DNA of 64,000 nucleotides, from contig NZ_QGGR01000023.1 in the NCBI RefSeq assembly GCF_003148685.1, positions 62,001-126,000 on the forward strand, read 5' to 3'. A model generated the notes under the pieces. That model ran no database searches. It saw nothing but the letters and a program-made list of their open reading frames with translations, and was not told the DNA's origin. Source of the stretch: Actinoplanes xinjiangensis. Lineage in GTDB: Bacteria > Actinomycetota > Actinomycetes > Mycobacteriales > Micromonosporaceae. Shown piece after piece: positions 17,365 to 25,936 of the stretch (the first letter of the stretch is position 1; each line of letters starts with the position of its first letter). The translations under genes were made by a program, and so were the position numbers.

Positions 17365-18564
17365 ATGAGCTCGAAGGACTGGCTCGAGAAGGACTTCTAC
17401 GCCGTGCTCGGTGTGAACCGGTCCGCCTCCCCCGACGAGATCAAGAAGGCGTACCGGAAACTCGCCCGCGATCTGCACCCGGACCGGAATCCGGACAACA
17501 AGGAGGCGGAGGAGAAGTTCAAGGCCGCTTCCGAGGCGTACGACGTGCTGGCCGACGACAAGAAGCGCAAAGAGTATGACGAGATGCGCTCGTTGTTCGG
17601 TTCGGGCGCGTTCCGGCGGGGGGCACGGGGCGGCGGCGGCACGCAGTTCGACCCGTCGGACCTGTTCGGTGGCTTCTCCGGTGCGGCCGGTGGGCCGGGT
17701 GCCGACCGGCGGTTCGGTGGCAGCGGTTTCTCCGACATCTTCAGCTCGATCTTCTCCGGCGGGCAGGGGACCGGTGGCCCGGCGACGGCCCGGCGTGGTC
17801 CGCAGCGCGGGCGGGACGTGGAGACCGAGGTCACCCTCGACTTCGCCCAGGCGGTCCGCGGCACGACCCTGCCGTTGACGTTGCGTACGCCGGGGGCCTG
17901 CGACACCTGCCACGGCAGCGGGGCAAAGCCGGGCACCACTCCACGGTCCTGCCCGAAGTGCCACGGCACCGGCCTGATCTCCAGCAACCAGGGTTCGTTC
18001 AGCTTCTCCGAGCCGTGCCGTGACTGTCAGGGCTCGGGCAGCGTCGTGGACGAGAAGTGCCCGGAGTGCCGGGGCAGCGGCGGGGTCACCAAGACCCGCA
18101 CGATCAACGTCCGGTTCCCGGCGGGCGTGGCCGACGGCCAGCGGATCCGGCTCAGCGGCCGGGGCGAGCCGGGCGACCGCGGCGGTCCGGCCGGCGACCT
18201 GTATGTGCAGGTCAAGGTGCGGCCCGACGACCTGTTCGGGCGCAGCGGCGACGACCTGACGCTGACCGTTCCGATCAGCATCTCCGAGGCCGTGCTCGGC
18301 GCCGACCTGAAGGTGCCCACCCTGGACGGTCCGGTCACGCTGCGGGTGCCACCGGGCACCCCGGGCGGCCGGAAACTGCGCGCCCGCGGCAAGGGCGTGG
18401 CCCGCAAGGAGGGCCAGGCCGGGGACCTGATCGTCACGGTGGACGTGCAGATCCCGGCCGGAGTGACCGGCGAGGCCCGGGATCTACTGGAGAAATTCGC
18501 CAAGTTGACCCCGCCGCCGGCGCGGGATCGGATCGAGGCCCGCTTGCGTCGGGCTGCCGGTTAG
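17365..18564 (+). CDS. dnaJ: Co-chaperone DnaJ (Hsp40)
   Basis: This 399-aa protein has all DnaJ domains in order. The J domain carries DLHPDRNPDN, whose HPD tripeptide stimulates DnaK ATPase. A Gly/Phe-rich linker follows. The zinc-binding region has four CxxCxGxG repeats (CDTCHGSG, CPKCHGTG, CRDCQGSG, CPECRGSG). The C-terminal substrate-binding domain is complete. The ATG at 17365 has a strong AAGGAGG site. The DFYAVLGV start of the J domain, preceded by KDW, is typical for the DnaJ1 paralogue linked to dnaK in actinobacteria. hspR follows after 21 nt. Confidence 0.97.
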   Translation: MSSKDWLEKDFYAVLGVNRSASPDEIKKAYRKLARDLHPDRNPDNKEAEEKFKAASEAYDVLADDKKRKEYDEMRSLFGSGAFRRGARGGGGTQFDPSDLFGGFSGAAGGPGADRRFGGSGFSDIFSSIFSGGQGTGGPATARRGPQRGRDVETEVTLDFAQAVRGTTLPLTLRTPGACDTCHGSGAKPGTTPRSCPKCHGTGLISSNQGSFSFSEPCRDCQGSGSVVDEKCPECRGSGGVTKTRTINVRFPAGVADGQRIRLSGRGEPGDRGGPAGDLYVQVKVRPDDLFGRSGDDLTLTVPISISEAVLGADLKVPTLDGPVTLRVPPGTPGGRKLRARGKGVARKEGQAGDLIVTVDVQIPAGVTGEARDLLEKFAKLTPPPARDRIEARLRRAAG

Positions 18565-18585
18565 GACCCTCCCGGGAGGTGGCAC

Positions 18586-19029
18586 ATGTATGAAGAGATC
18601 AGCATCTCGATGGAACAGGCCTCCGACGCGAAGGTTTTGATCATCTCGGTGGCGGCGCGCCTCGCCGGGATGCACCCGCAGACCCTCCGGCAGTACGACC
18701 GGCTCGGGCTGGTGCAGCCGGGCCGGGCCGGTGGTGGTGGCCGGCGCTACAGCGAGCGCGATGTGGCGCTGCTGCGGGAGGTGCAGCGGCTGAGCCAGGA
18801 GGACGGTGTCAACCTGGCCGGCATCAAGCGCATCATCGGCCTGGAGCAGCTGGTCACCGATCTCCAGCAGCGGGTGGTCGAGTTGGAGCAGGAGCTCGAG
18901 TCGGCGTACACCCGGATGGCCCAGATGGAGGCGATGACGAATCCGTATGGGACCCGTGACCTGGTTCGCCAGGAGAGGCACTCGACGGCACTGGTGGTGT
19001 GGCGTCCACGACGCTCGCCCGACAAATGA
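18586..19029 (+). CDS. hspR: Heat-shock repressor HspR (MerR family)
   Basis: This 147-aa protein has an N-terminal MerR-type winged helix (VLIISVAARLAGMHPQTLRQY, then DRLGLVQPGR and GRRYSERDVALLREVQRL). A coiled-coil segment (LVTDLQQRVVELEQELES) follows, and then a basic tail. HspR binds HAIR sites and represses dnaK and clpB operons, with DnaK as co-repressor in Streptomyces. Both expected target sites are visible in this window (14762-14782 and 22745-22765). GGGAGGTGG provides the ribosome binding site. A terminator follows the stop immediately. Confidence 0.96.
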   Translation: MYEEISISMEQASDAKVLIISVAARLAGMHPQTLRQYDRLGLVQPGRAGGGGRRYSERDVALLREVQRLSQEDGVNLAGIKRIIGLEQLVTDLQQRVVELEQELESAYTRMAQMEAMTNPYGTRDLVRQERHSTALVVWRPRRSPDK

Positions 19030-19032
19030 GTG

Positions 19033-19059
19033 ACGGCGGCCCCGAAAGGGAGCCGCCGT
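19033..19059 (+). terminator. Terminator of the dnaK operon
   Basis: ACGGCGGC and GCCGCCGT form an 8-bp stem around an 11-nt loop, starting 3 nt after the hspR stop. Confidence 0.75.
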
Positions 19060-19098
19060 TACTGCGCGTAGTAGCTGTTTGAATACTCTACGTGGTGC

Positions 19099-19545
19099 TC
19101 ATCGCCGGTTGAAGAGACCCAGCCGGCGCGGGTAGCGCACCAGGCCGCCTTCCATCCAGTCGTGGTGGTCGAACAGTTCAGGCCGGGTCATCAGCACCCG
19201 GCAGTTGTGCGCCCAGATCTGCATCGGCTCGTCGCCGACCTCTTCCGCGCGCTCCACGAACTTCTTGAGCCGGCGCTTGCGCTGCCCGCTCGCGTTCTGC
19301 CGCAGTCCGTCCGCGGCGTAGATGTACATGCAGTGCTGTGCGAACCGTCGGGCCGGGCACTGCCGGTCCATCGCCAGCTCGAACAAGGTCGGGCCGAGCA
19401 CGTCGCCGGAGATCAGGAGATCCCAGTCCTTCGGCATGCTGCTCAGGGGAACCGACTCAGGGTTGTACGCCCAGGTCTGCAACTCATCGGGTCGAGGATC
19501 GACCGGGTTGCCGAAACCGAGGAATGTAGCTTCACGCACGCTCAC
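19099..19545 (-). CDS. Hypothetical protein (148 aa)
   Basis: This soluble 148-aa protein is rich in Trp, Arg and Asp. Recognisable stretches are SMPKDWDLLISGDVLGPTLFELA, with the key part KDWDLLISGD, then RRFAQHCMYIYAADGLR, a basic helix QRKRRLKKFVERAEEVGD, and IWAHNCRVLMTRPELFDHHDW. No enzyme motif or membrane segment is identified. The GTG start at 19545 has a weak GAGG site. It stands alone between the convergent hspR terminator and an antiporter gene. The balanced composition and codon use support it as a real gene of unknown function. Confidence 0.65.
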   Translation of the reverse strand: MSVREATFLGFGNPVDPRPDELQTWAYNPESVPLSSMPKDWDLLISGDVLGPTLFELAMDRQCPARRFAQHCMYIYAADGLRQNASGQRKRRLKKFVERAEEVGDEPMQIWAHNCRVLMTRPELFDHHDWMEGGLVRYPRRLGLFNRR

Positions 19546-19729
19546 GTCGCCGCCTCACTCAACCGCTCGCAATACGGCAAGCGTCACCCGCTGGCCATAG
19601 TGGCGAACGTCCCAATACTCAGAGTCGTCGCCGCGCAACGGTAGCGTGCGAAGTCGGTCGACGGAAGTGTCAAGGCTTCACATTCAGATACTGGGCGGTA
19701 ACTTTAGGCTTCCTGAATGGAGACGCAGG

Positions 19730-20941
19730 TCACTCCGTGGATGGGAGCGGTTTCTGGGTCGCCCGCTGAGCCGCCATCCGCTTCCGGATGATCTCCCGGA
19801 ACCAGGTGTAGTCGGGCAGCCGGGCGAGCAGCGGACCGGTCACCACGGTGATCAGCACATACGCCGTGGCGAGCGCGGCGAGCCGGGCATCCACCCCGTA
19901 GGCCACCGCCAGCCCGGCGATGACGATGGAGAACTCCCCGCGCGGCATCAGCGCCAGGCCGGTCCGGATCCGGCCGGGCAGTGCGATCCCCGCCCGTCGG
20001 GCCGCCAGGTAGCCGGTGAGCACCTTGGTCAGCATGGTCAGTACGGCCAGCCCGAGCGCCGGCAGCAGCACCGGCGGGATGTCCGCCGGGTTCGTGGAGA
20101 GTCCGAAGAAGACGAAGAACACCGCGGCGAAGAGGTCCCGCAGCGGGGTGAGCATCTGGGTGGCGTGATGCGCGACGGGGCCGGAGATCGCGATGCCCAC
20201 CAGGAACGCCCCGACCGCCTCGGAGACTTTCAGCTCACCGGCCACCCCGGCGATGAACAGCGTCAGCCCGAGCACGCTCAGCAGCAGGGCCTCGGGATCC
20301 TTCACCGAGATGAAGCGGCTGATCTCACCGCCGTACCGAATGGCCACGACGAGGACCGCGACCACCGTGACCACCGCGACGCTCAGCGTGCTGAGGCCGC
20401 CGGCCAGGCCGAGCCCGGCCAGCACCGCGGTGACCAGCGGGAGGTAGAACGCCATCGCCAGGTCCTCGATGACCAGCACCGAGAGGATCACCGGGGTCTC
20501 CCGGTTACCGACCCGGCCCAGGTCGCCGAGCACCTTGGCGATCACGCCGGACGACGACACCCAGGTGATGCCGGCCAGAACCAGCGCGGCCTTCCAGTCC
20601 CAGCCGAGCAGCAGTGCGAACGCCGCTCCGGGCAGGGCGTTGAGCAGCATGTCGATCAGGCCGGCCGGAGCCGCCGAGCGCAGGTTGCCGACGAGCTCGT
20701 CGGCGGAGTACTCCAGGCCCAGCATGACCAGCAGCAGGACCACGCCGATCTGGGCGCCGACCGCGGTGAACTCGGTGCTGGCCGAGAGCTGCACCAGACC
20801 GCCCTGGCCGAACGCCAGACCGGCCAGCAGGTAGAGCGGGATCGGGGAGAGACCGAAGCGCCGGCCCAGGCGACCGAGCATGCCGAGGCCGAACAGAAGC
20901 GCGCCGATCTCGATGAGCAGGATCGTCGTGTGGTGCTCCAC
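19730..20941 (-). CDS. Kef-type cation:proton antiporter (CPA2 family)
   Basis: The 403-aa protein is almost entirely hydrophobic, with about 12 predicted membrane helices. It shows CPA2 features: LLLVMLGLEYSADEL in the fifth-helix region, ITWVSSSGVIAKVLGDLGR, VLVIEDLAMAFYLPLV, and RTGLALMPRGEFSIVIAGL near the C-terminus. It lacks a C-terminal TrkA-N domain. The adjacent upstream gene supplies a separate TrkA-C protein, an arrangement like KhtU/KhtT potassium:proton antiporters. The GTG start lies 5 nt after that gene's stop, so the two are co-translated. The transported ion (K+ probable) is inferred from the family. Confidence 0.9.
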   Translation of the reverse strand: MEHHTTILLIEIGALLFGLGMLGRLGRRFGLSPIPLYLLAGLAFGQGGLVQLSASTEFTAVGAQIGVVLLLVMLGLEYSADELVGNLRSAAPAGLIDMLLNALPGAAFALLLGWDWKAALVLAGITWVSSSGVIAKVLGDLGRVGNRETPVILSVLVIEDLAMAFYLPLVTAVLAGLGLAGGLSTLSVAVVTVVAVLVVAIRYGGEISRFISVKDPEALLLSVLGLTLFIAGVAGELKVSEAVGAFLVGIAISGPVAHHATQMLTPLRDLFAAVFFVFFGLSTNPADIPPVLLPALGLAVLTMLTKVLTGYLAARRAGIALPGRIRTGLALMPRGEFSIVIAGLAVAYGVDARLAALATAYVLITVVTGPLLARLPDYTWFREIIRKRMAAQRATQKPLPSTE

Positions 20942-20946
20942 GGTGC

Positions 20947-21444
20947 TCAGCCGTCGTCGTCGCCGGCCAGGATGGCGGTCACGCCGTCCAGGCCCCGCCG
21001 GGTGCCGACCGTCACCACCACGTCGTTCGCCTCGAACCGGAACTCCGGCCCGGGGGAGGCGATCACCTCCCGGTCGCGCAGCACGGCCACGATCGACGCG
21101 GTGGTGCGGCTGCGGGCCTGGGTGTCACCCAGACGCCGGCCCACGAACGGGGAACCGGCCGGGAGCGCGATCTGCTCGGTCAGCAGGCCGGCCGCCTGCT
21201 GACGCAGGCCGGCGAGCTGCCCCAGCATCAGCGAGGCGCCGAGCACGTCGGCCAGGGCCTCCGCCTCGTCGTCGGTGAGCGGGATGGACGCCAGGCTGGA
21301 GTCGGGATCGTCCACGTCGTACAGAACCAGGTCGCGCCGCCCGTTGCGATGCGACACCACCCCGACCGTCCGGCCTGAGGAGGTCACCAGGTCATGACGG
21401 ACGCCGATTCCCGGCAGCGGAGTCTGTTCCACCCGTACGCGCAC
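20947..21444 (-). CDS. TrkA-C domain regulatory subunit of the antiporter (KhtT-like)
   Basis: This 165-aa soluble protein begins MRVRVEQTPLPGIGVRHDLV, a start typical of KhtT-like subunits. It ends with a TrkA-C domain (ASIVAVLRDREVIASPGPEFRFEANDVVVTVGT in outline: AVLRD, then FEANDVVVTVG). TrkA-C domains bind small ligands such as nucleotides and gate the partner channel or antiporter. I chose GTG 21444 because an upstream extension to 21486 would overlap the previous gene's coding end. The gene lies 10 nt downstream of the MFS stop and 5 nt upstream of the antiporter, suggesting one transcript. Confidence 0.85.
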   Translation of the reverse strand: MRVRVEQTPLPGIGVRHDLVTSSGRTVGVVSHRNGRRDLVLYDVDDPDSSLASIPLTDDEAEALADVLGASLMLGQLAGLRQQAAGLLTEQIALPAGSPFVGRRLGDTQARSRTTASIVAVLRDREVIASPGPEFRFEANDVVVTVGTRRGLDGVTAILAGDDDG

Positions 21445-21454
21445 GATCTCTACG

Positions 21455-22666
21455 TTAGCCCTCGGTGCGGCGCGCCACGTCGGCAACGTGACGAAGCGCC
21501 GGTTCCTCCTCCGCCGTCCGCGGTCGAACGGCCAGCAGCAGGAGCAGTCCGAGCGCTGTCAGCCCGAGGTTGAGCCCGTACGCCAGGCGGAACCCGAACT
21601 CCTGGGCCAGGCCGAACAGTGGCGCCGACAGGATCTGGCCGAGCGGGAAGGTGTTGGCGAACATCGTGGACGCGCGGCCCGGGAAGTGCGGCATCAGGTC
21701 CTGGAAGTAGGAGATGCCCAGGCCGGAGGCCGCCGCGATCAGGATCGCGTTCAGCACCTGAGCGGCGACCAGCATCCCGACCGACGTGGCCGATGCCGCC
21801 ACGGCCTGGTAGGCGACACCGCAGACGGCACCGAACAGGATGATCCGGCGCAGCGGCATCCGGGTGGAGAGTTTACCGAAGCCCAGCATCAGTGGGATCT
21901 CCAGCGCGGCGCAGACGCCGAGGATCATCCCGGCGTCGCCGACCGAGCCACCCAGTTCGGTGCTGATGAACAGGGGCATCGCCTGGACGCCGAGCACCAT
22001 GGAGGTCTGGATCAGAACGAAACCGGCGAGGATCGGGTAGATCTGCCACGGTGCCCGGGGCGGCGGGGTGGTCTCGCCCTCGCGGGCCGCGGCCGGCGCC
22101 TCCACCTCGGGCAGCCACCGTGCCACCAGCAGGGCCGCCACGAGGTACAGCACGGCGGCGGCGCCGTAGACGTACTGGAAATCGCCGGCTTCCAGCAGGA
22201 ACGCGGCAAGCGACGGGCCACCGACCCAGGCGATCGAGAACACGGTGCGGAGGGCGCTGATGCCCATGGCGGCCCGGTTCGGGTCGCCCTGTTGGAGAAC
22301 CTGCCGGGCGTACGCGAAGGATTGGGGGAAGAGTGACCCGGCGATCGCCGTGGCCGTCGCGGTGAGCGCGAGGAGGATCCAGAAGTCGCGCACCACCGCG
22401 GTGAGGCCGCTGCCGGCGCAGCCGGCCAGTGCGGCGACGATCAGGATCGTGCGCCGCATCGGCTTGCGGTCCGAGACGCGGCCGATCGCCCACGACATGG
22501 CCACGCCCGACAGGGAAGCGGCGACCAGGAAGAAGGTGACCTGGATCGGGCTCGCCCCGACGGCGGTGCTGAGGAAGAGGCCGAGGAACGGGCCGACCAC
22601 CGCGGTGGCGATGCCGACGGTGAGGAAGACCAGGCCGAGAGGGAGGAGCCGGCGGGACAGGAACAC
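21455..22666 (-). CDS. Sugar-efflux-type MFS transporter (SET family)
   Basis: This 403-aa protein has 12 predicted membrane helices. The MFS loop 2-3 signature appears as AIGRVSDRKPMRR, and the repeated signature in the second half as FGKLSTRMPLRR. The N-terminal LGLVFLTVGIATAVVGPFLGLFL resembles the SetA/SotA sugar efflux group. The substrate is not determinable. It is divergent from clpB and may be the first gene of a three-gene operon with the antiporter pair. Confidence 0.82.
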   Translation of the reverse strand: MFLSRRLLPLGLVFLTVGIATAVVGPFLGLFLSTAVGASPIQVTFFLVAASLSGVAMSWAIGRVSDRKPMRRTILIVAALAGCAGSGLTAVVRDFWILLALTATATAIAGSLFPQSFAYARQVLQQGDPNRAAMGISALRTVFSIAWVGGPSLAAFLLEAGDFQYVYGAAAVLYLVAALLVARWLPEVEAPAAAREGETTPPPRAPWQIYPILAGFVLIQTSMVLGVQAMPLFISTELGGSVGDAGMILGVCAALEIPLMLGFGKLSTRMPLRRIILFGAVCGVAYQAVAASATSVGMLVAAQVLNAILIAAASGLGISYFQDLMPHFPGRASTMFANTFPLGQILSAPLFGLAQEFGFRLAYGLNLGLTALGLLLLLAVRPRTAEEEPALRHVADVARRTEG

Positions 22667-22717
22667 GACTGCCGACGCTACGGGTTCTTTCCGATTAATG
22701 ACCCTGGCCGGTGGTGA

Positions 22718-22746
22718 CTGTCACCGTGGCTCCGTCGCGCTAGAGT
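22718..22746 (+). promoter_or_regulatory. Probable clpB promoter
   Basis: CTGTCA (22718-22723) and TAGAGT (22741-22746) are separated by 17 nt. The -10 element overlaps the HspR operator. Confidence 0.5.
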
Positions 22747-22765
22747 TGAGTGGCACACGCTCAAG
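22745..22765 (+). promoter_or_regulatory. HspR operator (HAIR) upstream of clpB
   Basis: GTTGAGT-N7-GCTCAAG matches the consensus CTTGAGT-N7-ACTCAAG at 12 of 14 positions and lies 25 nt before the clpB start. It places clpB in the HspR regulon. Confidence 0.92.
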
Positions 22766-22790
22766 TCTGCCGGTGCATTCAGGGGAGCTG

Positions 22791-25370
22791 ATGAACACCG
22801 AACGTTTGACCACCAAGAGCCGCGAAGTGATCACCGGCGCGGTCGCCGACGCCGGCCGCCGCGGCCACGCCACGGTCGAGCCGTGGCACATGCTGCAGTC
22901 TCTGCTCGACACCGGTGGCTCGACAGCCACCGCACTGCTGCGGGCGGTCGGGGCCAATCCGGCGGACATCCGCCGGGCTGCGGTCCGCGCGATCGAGCAG
23001 TTGCCGTCCGCGCGCGGGGCCAGCACCGCCGAGCCGAGCCTGTCCCGCGAGTTCGTGAACGCGATCGGCTCGGCCGACCTGATCGCGAAGCCGCTCGGCG
23101 ATGAGTATGTGTCGACCGAGCACCTGCTGGCCGGCCTGGCCCGGGTGGGTGGCGCGGTCTCGGCGGTCCTCAAGGACGCCGGTGCCACCGAGGAGGCGCT
23201 GGTCGGCGCGTTCCCCCAGGTCCGGGGCGGGGAGCGACGCGTCACCACGGCCGATCCCGAGCAGACCTACAAAGCCCTGGAGAAGTACGGTGTCGACCTC
23301 ACCGCGCTGGCCCGGGACGGCAAGATCGACCCGGTGATCGGCCGGGACGCCGAGATCCGCCGGGTCGTGCAGGTCCTCTCCCGGCGTACCAAGAACAATC
23401 CGGTGCTGATCGGCGAGCCGGGCGTCGGCAAGACCGCCATCGTCGAGGGTCTGGCCCAGCGCATCGTCGCCGGTGACGTGCCCGAGTCGCTGCGCGACAA
23501 GAAGCTGGTCTCGCTCGACCTCGGGGCCATGGTCGCCGGCGCACAGTACCGGGGGCAGTTCGAGGAGCGGCTGAAGAGCGTGCTCGAGGAGATCCGCGGG
23601 TCGAACGGGCAGGTCGTCACGTTCCTCGACGAGCTGCACACGGTCGTCGGCGCGGGCAAGGGCGAGGGCTCGATGGACGCCGGCAACATGCTCAAGCCGA
23701 TGCTGGCCCGCGGCGAGCTGCGCATGGTCGGCGCCACCACCCTGGACGAGTACCGGGAGCACATCGAGAAGGACCCGGCCCTGGAGCGCCGGTTCCAGCC
23801 GGTCGTGGTCGGGGAGCCGACGGTCGAGGACACCATCGGCATCCTGCGCGGGCTCAAGGGCCGCTACGAGGCACACCACCGGGTCCAGATCACCGACGCG
23901 GCACTGGTCGCGGCCGCCAGTCTCTCGGACCGCTACATCAGTGACCGTTTCCTGCCGGACAAGGCGATCGACCTGATCGACGAGGCCGCCTCCCGGCTCC
24001 GGATGGAGATCGACTCCCGCCCGGTCGCGCTGGACCAGCTGCACCGGCAGGTCGACCGGATGCGGGTGGAGCGCCTGGCGCTGGAGAAGGAGACCGATCC
24101 GGCGTCCCGGGCCCGGCTGGAGAAACTGATCGCCGACCTCGCCGACCGGGAGGAGGAGCTCACCGCACTCACCGCCCGCTGGGAGCGCGAGCGCGGCGGC
24201 CTGAACCGGGTCGGTGAGCTGAAGAAGCAGCTCGACGAGGCCCGGGCCGCGCAGGAGCGGGCCCAGCGCGACGGGGAACTGCTGGAGGCGTCACGCCTGC
24301 TCTACGAGGTGATCCCCACGCTGGAGCGGGAGATCCGTAGCGCTGCCGAGTCGGAGGAGGAGAACACCGAGCCGCCGATGGTCAACGAGGATGTCGGCGC
24401 CGATGACATCGCCGAGGTGGTCTCCTCGTGGACAGGCATCCCGGCCGGCCGGATGATGGAGGGCGAGACCGCCAAGCTGCTGCGCATGGAGGACTCGCTC
24501 GCCGACAAGGTGATCGGCCAGCGGGAGGCGATCGCGGCGGTCGCGGGTGCGGTGCGCCGGGCCCGGGCCGGGATCGCCGACCCGGATCGGCCGACCGGCA
24601 GCTTCCTCTTCCTCGGCCCCACCGGTGTCGGCAAGACCGAGCTGGTCAAGGCCCTCGCCGGCTTCCTCTTCGACGACGAGCGCGCGATGGTCCGCATCGA
24701 CATGAGCGAGTATGCGGAGAAGCACTCGGTGGCCCGGCTGGTCGGTGCGCCGCCCGGTTACGTCGGCTACGAGGAGGGTGGCCAGCTCACCGAGGCGGTG
24801 CGGCGCCGGCCGTACAGCGTGGTGCTGCTGGACGAGGTGGAGAAGGCCCACCCGGACGTCTTCGACCTGCTGCTCCAGGTGCTCGACGACGGGCGTCTCA
24901 CCGACGGCCAGGGGCGTACGGTCGACTTCCGCAACGCCATCCTGGTGCTCACGTCGAACCTGGGCTCGGCGAACTCGGACTTCACGATGAGCGACGAGGA
25001 ACGCCACGACGAGGTGCTGGCCGCGGTCCGGGCGCACTTCAAGCCGGAGTTCCTGAACCGGCTCGACGACATCGTGGTCTTCCACGCGCTCACCAAGGAG
25101 AACCTGACCCGGATCGTCGACATCCAGCTGGCCCGTCTGCGCGACCGGCTCGCCGAGCGGCGTCTCGCCCTTCAGGTGACCCAGGCCGCGGTCGACTGGC
25201 TGGGCGAGCACGGTTATGACCCGATCTACGGCGCCCGCCCGCTGCGCCGGCTGATCCAGTCCTCGATCGGTGACCTCCTCGCCAAGGCGCTGCTGGCCGG
25301 CCGGATCCGGGACGGCTCCGCGGTCCTCATCGACCTGAGCGATGCGAAGGACGGCCTCACCATCCGGTAG
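22791..25370 (+). CDS. clpB: ATP-dependent disaggregase ClpB
   Basis: This 859-aa protein has the usual ClpB length. The N-domain comes first. AAA+ domain 1 carries Walker A GEPGVGKT and Walker B VVTFLDELHTV. The long coiled-coil middle domain (about 410-530, rich in Glu, Arg and Leu) is diagnostic of ClpB rather than ClpC or ClpA. AAA+ domain 2 has GPTGVGKTELVKAL and VVLLDEVEKAHPDVF, and the C-terminal D2 small domain has YGARPLRRLIQ. With DnaK it extracts and refolds aggregated proteins. The start is ATG 22791 (GGGGAG site), matching MNTERLTTKSREV. The frame is open further upstream, but that part runs through the promoter and operator. Confidence 0.98.
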   Translation: MNTERLTTKSREVITGAVADAGRRGHATVEPWHMLQSLLDTGGSTATALLRAVGANPADIRRAAVRAIEQLPSARGASTAEPSLSREFVNAIGSADLIAKPLGDEYVSTEHLLAGLARVGGAVSAVLKDAGATEEALVGAFPQVRGGERRVTTADPEQTYKALEKYGVDLTALARDGKIDPVIGRDAEIRRVVQVLSRRTKNNPVLIGEPGVGKTAIVEGLAQRIVAGDVPESLRDKKLVSLDLGAMVAGAQYRGQFEERLKSVLEEIRGSNGQVVTFLDELHTVVGAGKGEGSMDAGNMLKPMLARGELRMVGATTLDEYREHIEKDPALERRFQPVVVGEPTVEDTIGILRGLKGRYEAHHRVQITDAALVAAASLSDRYISDRFLPDKAIDLIDEAASRLRMEIDSRPVALDQLHRQVDRMRVERLALEKETDPASRARLEKLIADLADREEELTALTARWERERGGLNRVGELKKQLDEARAAQERAQRDGELLEASRLLYEVIPTLEREIRSAAESEEENTEPPMVNEDVGADDIAEVVSSWTGIPAGRMMEGETAKLLRMEDSLADKVIGQREAIAAVAGAVRRARAGIADPDRPTGSFLFLGPTGVGKTELVKALAGFLFDDERAMVRIDMSEYAEKHSVARLVGAPPGYVGYEEGGQLTEAVRRRPYSVVLLDEVEKAHPDVFDLLLQVLDDGRLTDGQGRTVDFRNAILVLTSNLGSANSDFTMSDEERHDEVLAAVRAHFKPEFLNRLDDIVVFHALTKENLTRIVDIQLARLRDRLAERRLALQVTQAAVDWLGEHGYDPIYGARPLRRLIQSSIGDLLAKALLAGRIRDGSAVLIDLSDAKDGLTIR

Positions 25371-25381
25371 GGGGCGTAGAA

Positions 25382-25412
25382 AAGGGCCCGGGGGAGACCC
25401 CCGGGCCCTTTC
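25382..25412. terminator. Strong bidirectional terminator between clpB and the convergent small gene
   Basis: A perfect 14-bp stem AAAGGGCCCGGGGG with loop AGA has A/T ends giving a T tract in either direction. It begins 11 nt after the clpB stop and abuts the minus-strand stop at 25413. Confidence 0.95.
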
Positions 25413-25598
25413 TCATCTGTCGGCCGACCGTCGCCGGTAGGCCTGTGTCATCAGTACGTCCGTGATGGCGTGCTCGCCCTCCGCGGACCAGATCCGTATA
25501 CCGTTGCGATGAAGCTGATATCGGACGTCTTTGAACCGTGTCCGGGTGTCGTCATGGTGAACGATGTCCAGGGTGTCGGCGTGGGGCATGGGACTCAC
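25413..25598 (-). CDS. Small hypothetical protein (61 aa)
   Basis: The product begins MSPMPHADTLDIVHHDD and continues with alternating strands and polar residues (FKDVRYQLHRNGIRIWSAEGE, ending AYRRRSADR). It resembles a small beta-rich soluble domain. The GTG start at 25598 has AAGGA close by (3-nt spacing). An internal ATG nine nt downstream is a reasonable alternative. Its stop sits exactly at the edge of the shared terminator. No family is recognised. Confidence 0.6.
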   Translation of the reverse strand: MSPMPHADTLDIVHHDDTRTRFKDVRYQLHRNGIRIWSAEGEHAITDVLMTQAYRRRSADR

Positions 25599-25936
25599 CG
25601 GTCCTTGTCAGGTCTGGGGCGGCCGCGGTGTGGTCACGCGGCCTGCGCGATCGGAATGGCGCCGTCAGCCGGTCTGCCTCGGCCCCGGAAAGATGTGCGC
25701 GGGGCGGGCGACTCGTGCGGGCACGGCGTGCCGCTGGAGCCTTCTGCTTCCAGGTGGACGCCACGTCATCGAAGTTTAGGGGGCCTGTCCAGGCGTGTCG
25801 CCCCCCGAACGAGCGACGGTTTGCGGTCGTTTGGGGTCATCGTTGCCTGATGTTGCCACAACGTTGCGAACGGTGAGGCCAGGTCGCGCGATGTGGTCCA
25901 CGACAAGTACCGTGAATTGATCAATAGGAGGGCAGC
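25599..25936. other. Intergenic region upstream of the 353-aa membrane protein
   Basis: No convincing gene is seen in these 338 bases. Near 25845-25875 a cluster of GTTGC words and a self-complementary CAACGTTG might form an operator. The last 80 bases are AT-richer and probably contain the promoter of the gene at 25937, which has an AGGAGG site. Confidence 0.4.

Noticed and set aside
22245..22790. Upstream in-frame extension of clpB
   Set aside because: It reads through the MFS gene, the clpB promoter and the HspR operator; clear start with ribosome binding site at 22791.
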